Assembly: GCA_030737835.1 (NCBI GenBank)
Contig: CM060857.1
Location: forward strand, 15,697,496 to 15,761,495
DNA: 64,000 nt
Source: Acorus gramineus
Taxonomy: Eukaryota > Streptophyta > Magnoliopsida > Acorales > Acoraceae
Direction of reading: 5' to 3'
Both the position numbers and the translations under genes were made by a program. A model generated the notes under the pieces. That model was not told the origin of the DNA. It ran no database searches and saw only the letters and a list, made by a program, of their open reading frames with translations. Shown one piece after another: positions 35,701 to 46,261 of this stretch. How positions within the stretch are numbered: position 1 is the stretch's first letter; each line of letters starts with the position of its first letter.

Positions 35701-37790
35701 TGAAGCAAATTAAATTTCTTTTTGTTGACCTCTTTTCTATGTTTTCCGTTTGAATCTTCACGTCATCATTCTGACATTGTTTATTTTGAACTTGAGTGAA
35801 ATGGATACGTGTCCCACAATTTCACTCAAAAAAAATATTGGAACTAATATAACCAATACATCAAATAATTAAAAATCATTAATAAGATCTACAGTTTTAT
35901 AATGCCACATACAGAGTACTCTTCTTTTCCATGCTAATATGTTATCCCCTGTTGCAGCATGGCCTCTCCTTATTTGGGCAACTGATGCAAGTAGTGTGGT
36001 TAGGCCTCTCAACAGGTTCGGATTGAGCTAGGTTAGAATGGTCCTGGATCTGACCTGGCTAAGGATCCGCATGAGCAGGATCATTTAAAAATAGATCCTG
36101 GAGCTGAACTAATGTTTTAAAAACCTAATGTTCATTGTACTGGAAAAAATGAACTGGTTAAGGGTCACTGGTTCAACCGGATTTAAACCGTAACATCAAT
36201 TTGAAATAATAAATATATTAATTATTATTACTAAATAAATAATTTTATAAGAATGAAATCTTTTAGAAGTCTTTGTATAATTATCAAGTCTTAATTATAA
36301 TATTTTTTAAGTTTTTATTTAAAAATCATAACATAACTATCTAAACTTTTTATTAGAAATCATGTTTTAACAAATAATTAATTTGAAGTTGTATGAATAA
36401 AGAACAAATATGCCGTAGGCGATTCTTCAAAACTGTTGGTTTCAATAGGTTGGTTGATTATGTTTAATTGGCCTTTTATATCATCGGATTTTGAGAATAA
36501 TATGAATCAAAATTCAAAATGAGTAAAAATTTAATCAGTTCAACGGACCGGGTCTGGTCAGGTTTTAAAACTATGATCCGGACCCGGGTCTACCAAATGC
36601 AAAAAGTGTAATTATATTTTTGGGTTTTTTATTTTTATTTTTAAGTTCCCATAAATTATAGGATTTAGTGATCGATCCCTCACTTCTTCATATTTTGGTT
36701 TTAGTCCCCAGATTTAAAGGATATATTCATTTTTAGTTCCTTCTAGGGACTAAAAAAAAAATCAAGTAATTTAGGAATATGTCCATCCCAAAAACTAAAA
36801 AAAAAAATCTAGAGATTAAAATAAAAAAATAAAGAAATGAGAAGTGAAGGATCAATCACTCAATCTTATACTCCATGAGAACTTAAAAATAAAAAAATCC
36901 TCCATTTTTATAATAGCGCTGACTTTTAAAAGAGGTTAGCTTTTAAATAAATGAAAAGTAAGCTTAAGTGAAGCTTCCGTACTCATATTTTATAACATTT
37001 TATAATTTTTATACAATGAAAAGGAAGCTTCGGTGAAGCTTCCACTCAATGTTTATTACTATATTTGAAAAATAAGTTTTGTTGAAGATTCCTATTCATA
37101 TATCCTCACAGCTAGCTACAAACACAACCAAATCAGACCCTCCTTCGTTTCATTGTCGCCACCATCACTCCTTTCCCTCCTCATCTGGAGCATTTATACC
37201 CATGAAATGGTGGTCATGGAGTACACAAGTAGAAGGGAAGGGTTGGTTAGGCCAATAAATATATTAAAAATTGGCGGGTGGTGGTGGTCCATCGGCTACA
37301 GATGAACATTTACTATATGAATTTATAGACGCATATCAAACAATATATTTCTATTACTATATGTATATACTGTTTCAATTGTTATATGGAGGGTTACACA
37401 ACATGTTACGAAACAAAATTGAACTAGGCTTCTATGGTCCAATGCATTCTAAATCTCCATTTAAATGAATCATTTGCAGATGGCCAGTTAGCAAGTGAAG
37501 CATTTCCCTGCAAATTTTTTAAAAGAGAGTATTTTTATTTTCCATTTTGGACTGTGGCATTAAATATTGGAACAGATTACTACCCCAATGAAGCACTGTG
37601 TGTTGTATTATAAAAAAAAAACCATTTTCGATGATGATGATGGAGCGTATATGTGTGTGTGTGTGTATTTTTCAGAATGAAAACTGGAACTAATATAACC
37701 AACACATCAAATAATAAAAAAATCATTAATAAGATCCGGAATTTTATCATGTCCCCTGTCACAGCAAATCTCTCCTTAATTATTCAGGCA
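35701..37790. other. Repeats and AT-rich sequence, no gene
   Basis: About 36110-36590 is a MITE-like unit with gttttaaaa/ttttaaaac ends and 'ggttcaaccgg' and 'gttcaacgg' phrases. About 36610-36905 is a relative of the Mutator MITE at 11483. At 36960-37060 the palindromic gaagcttc occurs three times. A GT microsatellite lies at 37650-37666. The 65-codon frame at 37271 is not recognisable. Confidence 0.4.
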
Positions 37791-37794
37791 ACTG

Positions 37795-38345
37795 ATCATG
37801 CAGTGTATAGTAGTAAACATCATGTTTTTGTATATTTGGTTGTACATGCAAAATTAAGTGAAATCATGAGTGAAATTACCAGCTATATTTAGGTCATTGC
37901 ACAAAAATGGACATGGACCACCTTATAAATAACTGGTTATGTTTCCTTGTGGTGGTGGGGCTGTTAGCGTATCCAATCGTCTATTGTAGTTTTTCACTCA
38001 TAACCAGTTATTTATAAGGTGGTCCATGTCCCCACCACCACAAGGAAACATAACCACAACATGTGGTCCCCTATCACAGCAAAACCTATCCTTATTCATG
38101 CATATGTAAAGAAAAGAGCATCTTCAATGCGCATGAGAGCGCTCTGAATGTGTGATGGTCCCCTATCACAGCAAATTCTATCCTTATTCATGCAACTGAT
38201 ACAAAATGTGATACGTTTTTATATATTTGGTAATACATGCATGCAAAAATTAAATGAAATAAACAGCTATAGTCATTGCACGAAAAAGGACCAAGGACCA
38301 CATTATAGCCGACTGGTGATGTTTCCCTACATGTGGTATAGTGGG
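37795..38345 (-). repeat. R1 repeat family, inverted copy with rearranged hairpins
   Basis: 38146-38345 is the mirror of 30958-31160. The 3' side holds two direct copies of 'ggtcccctatcacagcaaa...tatccttattcatgca' (from about 38064 and 38157). 37909-37941 and 37999-38031 are perfect 33-bp inverted repeats. Confidence 0.75.
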
Positions 38346-39635
38346 GCTGTGGCCTGAATACCATTAGTTGTGTTGAGCGAAATACTATTCTTTGTACAGT
38401 TTGATGATCATCAAGTTGTGTAGTTCAATTAATTAATAGTACAATTCGATACTGATGGTACTGATGATACCATACATGATTGAATCTAGATTTTTATCTC
38501 TTAGCTCATGTAAAGATTGTATTTATATATATCATATTAAAAGATGCAGATTTTCTCAGCCAACAACATTCAAAGCATGATGGTCCCTCTACATGCTATA
38601 TTTGCACGCTGGTCTTTCTTTTAGTGGTTTGTGGTCCTCTTACATTTTGATATTAAAGCAATATACTTCTTTTGATTTTCATGTGAGGTCTTCTTTCTTT
38701 CACGTGACACTTATTACTCAGCATGCGATCAATACTTTTTGGTCCTAGCTCTTTCATTTTTCATATGTTTTTTTTTTTTTTTTTTTGGTCGTTGACCATG
38801 CATTAAAGTTAGTTTAGAATTAGAGAGATGTTTTCATTACATAGATCCTATGGATATTTTATGTTTTAAATTGTGATGAAGTTGTCCTAAAATGTGAAAT
38901 ACTTTGCGTGTATTTAATATTTTTTTTTAATGAACGTGTGTGATGCAATTGTTTATTTTTTAATTTTTAGGGATTTTTTAGCATTTATTCTGTCAAGATG
39001 ATACGCTGAGAATCTGAGCTGTGAATTACCGAAAAAGGAAATTATATCCATTATTATGTCAAATGCTTACAAGAACAAAGCGTCCACATCATTAATTGGA
39101 CTCACTGATACTAGGTATATATTCACACCCACAAAAAAAAAAAAAAAAAAAAAATACTTCTCATTAATTGTATGTATTGACCGGGTACCAAACTAGCATA
39201 ATCCGACCAAAAGCAAAGATGACATGTCATATGTTTGTTTGTGTATAAGAAATAACTCATACACACCAACCATATTACATAACTATACACGCATGCAGCC
39301 GGATAATGTTGGGTAGTGGGTACCATGGCATTTATGCTTCGCCGTCCGCATGGCATTTACACTTAATTTTATTTTCAGTACTTTTATTTTTTTTCATCCT
39401 TATATTTTCTTTACAAAGAAAATTTTAATTAGCTGCAAAAACCACCCCGACTGTTTCTTCAAAAACCACCCACCCACCCACCGCCCATGGTTTTCTGTTG
39501 TACCCCGGTTTTCCTCCCCCTATATATGTGTGCATTCCCCTTCTCTCCACTCCATTCAAACATAAAACCAGTAAAAAGAGGGGGGGGTGGAGAGCATGAT
39601 GTAAGGTTTTCATATCTTGGGTTTTACTTGTTTAG

Positions 39636-39767
39636 TGTTCTTCCTCTGCTGAGAGAGATGGAGTGCTTGCTTGCACCTCACAACGGGAGAGGGAATCGAG
39701 CAGCACTCATACGAGACGTGCACATTGAGCAAGGATTACTTGCCTTAACTCGTTATATACCACGCAG
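39636..39767 (+). pseudogene. PHO1-like: Orphan PHO1-like exon 12 fragment, right arm, first copy
   Basis: Mirror of 25534-25665: 132 nt, acceptor tttag, donor gtactt, starting VLPLLREMECLLA. The same internal frameshift separates this from the HSYETCTLSKDYLP frame. It is on the strand opposite to gene B. A TATA-like 'ctatatatgtg' at about 39520-39530 lies about 110 bp upstream, so this could be transcribed, but no complete protein can follow. Confidence 0.7.
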
Positions 39768-40109
39768 GTACTTCATTCACATCATCATGCATGTCTTTGT
39801 CTAAAAACTTGCAATCCTAACTCAGTGGATCGACTGATTCGGATCAGATCCATTGATTTCTTATTGGATCCTCCCATTCACTCAACTGCATGCATGAGCC
39901 ATGAATTCAGTAAATTTTTGCACTGTATCAACCGAGTTGATCTAATAACTTTGGTAACTCAGCGAAATTTTTTTTATAATGTAATCCATCTTATTGATAA
40001 TATCTAATAATGTAACACATGTTAGTTGATTAATTGTAAAACCAGTAAAAAGAGGGGGGGGTGGAGAGCATGATGTAAGGTTTTCATATCTTGGGTTTTA
40101 CTTGTTTAG

Positions 40110-40241
40110 TGTTCTTCCTCTGCTGAGAGAGATGGAGTGCTTGCTTGCACCTCACAACGGGAGAGGGAATCGAGCAGCACTCATACGAGACGTGCACATT
40201 GAGCAAGGATTACTTGCCTTAACTCGTTATATACCACGCAG
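40110..40241 (+). pseudogene. PHO1-like: Orphan PHO1-like exon 12 fragment, right arm, second copy
   Basis: Copy of 39636-39767 created by the 474-bp tandem duplication, with the same splice-like borders. This copy no longer has the TATA-like motif close by. Confidence 0.7.
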
Positions 40242-40572
40242 GTACTTCATTCACATCATCATGCATGTCTTTGTCTAAAAACTTGCAATCCTAACTCAGT
40301 GGATCGACTGATTCGGATCAGATCCATTGATTTCTTATTGGATCCTCTCATTCACTCAACTGCATGCATGAGCCATGAATTCAGTAAATTTTTGCACTGT
40401 ATCAACCGAGTTGATCTAATAACTTTGGTAACTCAGCGAAATTTTTTTTATAATGTAATCCATCTTATTGATAATATCTAATAATGTAACACATGTTAGT
40501 TGATTAATTGTTTTTTTTTTTGTGCTTTAATTTATATGTTCATGATATGTTTTATTTTGATAAATGTTGCAG

Positions 40573-40684
40573 GTATATGTATAGGACTTATAATATTTGG
40601 GTTCACAGTATACGTGATTTTGGGACATTTCTCCCATGTTTTTTATATGCCAGAATATGTAGAAACCATCGGTTCCTTTTTCAG
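40573..40684 (+). pseudogene. PHO1-like: Orphan PHO1-like exon 8, right arm, antisense to the gene family
   Basis: 112 nt with acceptor ttgcag and donor gttcgt. It encodes GICIGLIIFGFTVYVILG and HFSHVFYMPEYVETIGSFFR. It differs from the left-arm copy by Pro to Ser near the end. It lies on the plus strand, so its transcript would be complementary to exon 8 of minus-strand family members. Exons 7 and 9 are absent. Confidence 0.85.
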
Positions 40685-41199
40685 GTTCGTTCTGACATTT
40701 TATCCACAAATTAGATATATTCAGATTAATTTATACAATAATATTTATTTGATTTGATAAATATATTTCAATTATATTGAACAAATTTGCAAGATATGGT
40801 AGACTTTCTTGACAAATGGAGTAAAACTTTTATAAAATTATTCTAGTGAAATGCAATATAGGCATTTAAATCAGATGACATAAATGTTTTTTTTTTTATG
40901 AAACCAGATGACATAAATGTTAGAATTTTTTTTTTTTTTAAAAAAAAACTGAGATAGACTATATATATATATATAAACTGGATTTGTTTACATAAGTCTG
41001 TCATTAGAATATGTTTCAGGCTATTGAGTCTCCTTTGGTTTAGTTACTGATGTAGGTCCAAAACAATGTCACTCATCACATGCCCTTTATTTTCATAGTC
41101 CAATTTAATTATAGTCTTTTTTTTTTCTGAAGAAGAAGAAGAAGAAAGTCCGATTTATAGTCTTAACTTGGACATGCATTGAAGTATTATTCAAAAAAC

Positions 41200-41591
41200 C
41201 TTCTTTATTTGTTCAGAAATCATCCGAACTCGATGGTCCCCATTTTGTTGTCTCACACCCTAAAAAAAACAGCAATTAAAGCAAAGTCACATTTGTTTTG
41301 AAAGCATTACAAATGAATATTTTTGCTGACAAAATATGCAATCCTACAAACCTGATTTTGCTTGTTGAGCAGGGAGAAGAAGCCATCGGCGAGCCTCCTC
41401 TTGAGATGCTGAACCTGACGCTGCTCGACGCCCAAGAAGAAGTTGAGAAAACCATTCAGTTTCTTATCAATTGTTGGCATCTCTTGGAGCTTTTCGATCT
41501 CTTTGATGTATTCCTTCAGCTGTTGGTAGCTGAGGTAGGCGTCCTTCCACTCTGAGACAATCGATCTCTCCAGCTTCATTGAAAACTTCAT
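41200..41591 (-). pseudogene. PHO1-like: A1: promoter plus SPX exons 1-2 only
   Basis: Exon 1 (41352-41591, 80 codons) starts MKFSMKLERSIVSEWKDAYL and ends with a good donor (cag|gtttgt). Exon 2 (41200-41259) encodes GVRQQNGDHRVRMISEQIKK, also with a good donor. Both look the same as in C, including about 1.6 kb upstream. After exon 2 the sequence switches at about 41183 to an oppositely oriented intron 8 piece, so exons 3-15 are missing. It is a truncated duplicate that can produce at most the first part of the SPX domain. Helix 1 residues Y and K of YQQLKEYIKE are kept. Confidence 0.85.
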
Positions 41592-41804
41592 TTCTTCACA
41601 ATGAGGTGAAGAAGAAAGCCTGATGAGGTTGTGAAAAGGTCACGACGGGTAGGGTTGGGTCGTCGGTTTGAAGGGACGAGCAGGTTCTTCGATTGGTGGG
41701 GTTGGGTTCGTCTGGGTTTTGGTGGGTTTGGGTTGGGGGGTTTGGGAGGTCTCAACAATGGTGGTGAGTGGTGAGTGGTGAGGAAGGGGGGTCGCAAGTG
41801 GGGG

Positions 41805-41814
41805 TTTATATAGG
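41805..41814 (-). promoter_or_regulatory. TATA box candidate of A1
   Basis: On the minus strand cctatataaa, about 215 bp upstream of the ATG at 41591. It is identical in context to the one upstream of C. Confidence 0.6.
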
Positions 41815-43427
41815 GAGAAGTTTGCCAGATGTTCCCTAAGAAAAAAAAACTGAGAGTAGGCAGACTCACTCCAAGAATCAGGGAGACAGAGCTTTTGAGA
41901 AGAAGGCAGGCTTGGCTTTCATACGAGTTCTGAGGGTCCATATATATAGTGCTTGTTAATTACCATTAACTCAGATATAATGTCATTAGTTGTAATAAAA
42001 AAATTTGCATATAGGAGAGAATGTTAACAGCTAAAGTGGAAGAAAGCATTCAGGCATATCACATCCGCAACAAGTACTCAATTTTTTTTTTTTTTTTTTC
42101 TTGATAGATCCTGCCATTTTTATGGAATAGGGAACCATATTTCTTTATTTTAAATTTTTTCATATCCCTTTAGACGTTTAAGTGTGTCATCCAAACTTCA
42201 AAGTGTCTTCCTGACGTTTTTGTACAAGGAAAGTATTGTCATCCAATACTTAAATAAAATGATTATGTTTTTAATTAAAGAAATTGACTTAATTAAAAAG
42301 TTATTTATAATTTTAATAAAAAAAAATAATTTTTTAAAAAGCGCAGAAAATATGTTTTCTAGAAATTAAGTATATTTAAACCATTTAATTCAAAATCTTA
42401 TTTTTTAAATGTGTTTCTAAACGGACCCTAAGGAAAGTAGTGTCATCCGAACGGTCATCATGTACTGTTTTTTTTAAAGAAAATATTGTTATCATCCAGA
42501 GTCTAGATCTGGTCGAACCTGTGCATCATCAGTATTGAACTACATTACACAGTTTAGTATGATCATTAAGTTACGTAGTTTGATTCATTACAGTGCATTT
42601 CGATACTCATAGTACTGATCGTATTAGGCCTGACTAAATCTGAATTAGTGATCCGAACGTTGCATGTGAGCTTCTACACTATAAGGTATAGTTTGGTAAA
42701 TGGATAAATTTCTAGGATAAGTTAGCTTAATTTATGAGAATAAAAAATCCATTATTTTTATTCTGATTTACATTTGTTAATGTTTTTTATTATCCTTATT
42801 TTTTGTGTTCTTATCCTCAATCTTGCATTTGGATCAAATATGAGATAATTTTAAATTTTTTTTAAAAATACCAAATCTACACTCCTATTAATGAGGCATT
42901 AATATTCATTAGTGGAACACATTCATTTTTTTTTAGAAGGGTAGTCATAAATGTTATCCTAATTTTACAAAATAGGGATACAAAATTAGGACAAAGTCTA
43001 TTCCACATTTTACCTAGAACAAAATATCTTCATTTTTTTATCTCAAAATGTGATCAATTATCCATACTTTATCCCCTTTTTATGCCATATGGGATAACAA
43101 GTGATTTAACTCAATTTTTTCTTTATCCCAACCTCTTATCGCTATGCCAAACAAGACCTAAAGGTAAATGTCATGCTCGGTCTACAATACAAGACATAGT
43201 GAGTCATATATATGATATATTAAAATATATATTTTATAAAATGTAAAGTATATATTATAATGAATTTAGTTAATTAGATAATGTAAATTTTTTTCAATAA
43301 TGCATGTGTGTGTGTCATTACTGTGTATGAAAGATGCTAACAAAATACAAATGACTGTATTTGAGTTTGTAAAAAGTATAAAAAAAAAAGCACAAGAGCG
43401 AGATTGATGTCTTCAACTCCCGCAAGC

Positions 43428-45840
43428 GAGATCAGGTTTTTGGACTTCGCTCAAGGTGCACTTCTCATAAGAGTGTCTGGCCCCACCCTACCACAAGAAG
43501 TAGCAAACAATGAACTCCATGTCCTTCAACATTGTGGTCTGATAATAATCATGAATAAAGTTAGTTATTTTAGTGAAGAGTAAAAATAAAGTTAGTTATT
43601 TTAGTGAAGAGTAAAACTAACTGTTTGGGTTCACAACAGACGTCTTACCATGTTGTTTACCTGGCTAGCCATGAGGAAGTCCACTGTATGCACCTGAAAA
43701 TCCATCAACAAACAATTATTATAAAAACTATAATGATCCTTGAAAAAGATACAGACCCAGATTTTATTGTCTGATCAAGAGACAAATAACTTGGTGGATG
43801 ACTGCACCGTTTCATTTTAGGGTCTGCTATACAAAGTTTTGAAGTGTTTATTACATGTGGAACGGGCATGCAATGTCTCCCTAACCCTTTAAGATGTACA
43901 TATGCATCTTTGGGGAAGGTCCTATATAAGTAAACCTTAAAAATGGGTTTTGTTATCAATAATAAAACACTATATATAACAAATGAAAAATTAACTATAT
44001 TAGTTAATAATTATTACCTTCCATACGGGAGAGATTATGACTATGCAGATCACTCTTAAAAAGCTAAAATGTGTTCGGTGAAAGAACACATCAAACGGTA
44101 ACATGAGTAAGACCACAAACATCTGAAAAATCAACATTTTTACAATGATGTTTATGTATAATTCTATGTCACATAAAATCAAAATTAATACTCACATAGC
44201 ATATATTGTAAGTTCATAAAAGATATACCAGTATAACGGTTTCAAGAATGTGGTTGAGATGACCATGAGAATCTCCAGAGATGATGAACTGGAGATGAAC
44301 CAACAAAAATGTGACCAAAATGGACATCATAAATGCTGAACTGAAGAACGTGTCCTGGACATTGAAGGCCACCTTGGAATTCAAATTACAAATATAATGG
44401 TGATTGATGTGGTTCTTCCTCCACGCGTAGAGGTTGCAGCCATAAGTAATTATTATTATTATTATTATATTATTATGTAGAAAAATAATTAATTTTAAAA
44501 GCATTAAATTATTATAATGGGACGCAATTAACAAAATTCAAATCTTACTTCATCTAATACATGCATGCATAACGAGGAATTGACCCATCTAATTTGTTCT
44601 TCTTCTTCTCTTCTTTTTAAATCTCGACAAACATAAAATTTTGCTATAGTTCAATCATACGATGACAAATCAATTATTGGTCGCTAACTATAATATATTG
44701 TGTTATATATACATCATATCAGAGTTCCATAGAGAAAGTGGCCCTGAACTAAATCACAGCCTGCTTTCAAATTTGTAACCCATATATTTATCAATACAAA
44801 CAAATATGTCGCCAAGGTCGTTGATCTATTTATTTAAGTAAACAGCTGGTTCATTGTCTCCTTTTTGAGAGACCAACCATTGAAATGCTGAACCGTTCAA
44901 AATAAAATAAAAAGGTTAAAGTTTACTAGTTATTGCAAAATAACAAATATATTAATCATTATTACTAAATAAATAATTTCATAAAAATATGAAATATTTT
45001 AAATAATCTCACATAATTACTGAGATTATTTTTTGAGATTTTCTCTGCAGATCATAACACAATTTTATGACCTTAAATATAATTTTTTATTATATTTAAT
45101 ATTTAATAAGATATAATTTTTTTTAATTATATTTAATATTTAATAAGTATATTTTGTGAATAAAGAATCAGTTAGTTTAATTAATCCATAGGCCTTAGTC
45201 AATTTTGAGGTAAATGGATCTGAATTCAAATTAGATGAAGTTTTAACCAATTCACCCACCCGGTCATATCGATCAGGTTTTAAAAAACTGTGATCCTATA
45301 AAATCACCTTTTTTAGTTTCTGTTTTCCATCAAAATATTATGTGATTTTATGTGATCATGTATTGATTAATACAAAAATATTCCGATTGATCTCTTAGGT
45401 ATCAGTAACACATACGTCTAATATTGTATAGCTTTGATTCAAGATTTTTTAAAACCAAAATATAGTGACATAGTTACATTCACATGTAACTTAATTATTG
45501 GCATATTTGTGTATTCCTTGTCGGAGGTGGTGAAGTGGGATAAATTGACCTTCATCAAATACTACCTTCCAAATTTAGAGATATGCAGTGTGGTTCGAGA
45601 TGCTTATATCCATAATCCATATATAAAATGTTCATAAATCATTTAATTAAATTACTTTATCAATATTTTCTGCAAGTCTTTATATAGATTTAGTTTTGCA
45701 TAGTTGACAGCGACAAAAAATAATGGACGAACTGTACATGGTTACCCTCATTTCATGCCTCACATGCATATTAAACACTTCTCAACCACTTTGTTACCCT
45801 TCAGTCAGTTACATTAATATATAATATATATAAGAAAAAT
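43428..45840 (-). pseudogene. PHO1-like: D: PHO1-like fragment, exons 6 and 9-12
   Basis: Exon 12 (43538 down to about 43430) encodes TTMLKDMEFIVCYFLW, then TAG at 43488-43490, then ARHSYEKCTLSEVQ. Exon 11 (43649-43693) is VHTVDFLMASQVNNM. Exon 10 (44018-44122) is MFVVLLMLPFDVFFHRTHFS and onward. Exon 9 (44229-about 44448) lacks its beginning and acceptor but keeps GCNLYAWRKNHINHHYICNL. Exons 7 and 8 were deleted: the intron sequence jumps twice, at about 44450 and 44575. The exon 6 remnant (about 45519-45585) has TAG near its start and its donor changed from gtatac to gaatac. Intron 5 sequence continues to about 45840. The gene is clearly dead, although exons 10 and 11 are intact and spliceable. 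Confidence 0.88.
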
Positions 45841-46261
45841 GATAAAAAAAATCTCATAAAATTAAATTAAAAATACCAAAATCAGCTACATTTTAAAATT
45901 ATATAAAAAAAATCTCATTTTACAATTTTGAAAACACAAAAGATTAATGTACCCTTATGTAATTAGATCTTTAACATATATTCCATACATATTAACTTTC
46001 TAAAAATATTTCATCCTCCTAATTTTGTAAATGTATTTCACACATTCTCATACAAATTTTTTGAACTGGGGACACCGTGCTTGTTCACTTATAAGGGAAA
46101 AAAAACATGATAATTGTTGAACAGAAGCAAGTAGTCTCACTTGGGCAACAGGAAATAGTACTGATCCCAAGAAAAATAAAAATCTCAAAGAATGAAACTT
46201 AGGCGACCATGCAGAAGAAAGCCCTAATATGAGACCATGCATAGGCGTGCAGAAGGAAGTT
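45841..46261. other. No gene seen
   Basis: Linker between fragment D and block B1. AT-rich on the left; the right part (46050-46260) is less AT-rich but has no recognisable frame or repeat. Confidence 0.35.

Larger units (their letters stand above)
39563..40510. repeat. 474-bp perfect-looking tandem duplication in the right arm
   Basis: Units 39563-40036 and 40037-40510. Each contains the exon 12 piece and part of intron 12. By eye the units are nearly identical; one seen difference is 'cctcccattc' versus 'cctctcattc'. The left arm has a single copy, so the duplication came after the arm duplication. Confidence 0.92.
38346..40919. repeat. Right arm of the large inverted duplication
   Basis: Mirror of 24858-27592 (see there). 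It lacks the hAT-containing 558 bp and has a private 474-bp tandem duplication. From 40919 to about 41183 it continues with intron 8-type sequence (compare 17620-17870) that the left arm does not have. Confidence 0.93.
41183..43390. repeat. Segmental duplication copy 1 (pairs with 53321-55505)
   Basis: It holds A1, its promoter and about 1.5 kb of upstream sequence. The upstream part includes a Tourist-like MITE (about 42680-43160, ends 'agtttggtaaatgg' and 'gccaaacaagacct') that both copies share, so the MITE predates the duplication. Differences are scattered substitutions and indels, for example about 20 bp more in copy 1 near 41690. Confidence 0.92.
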
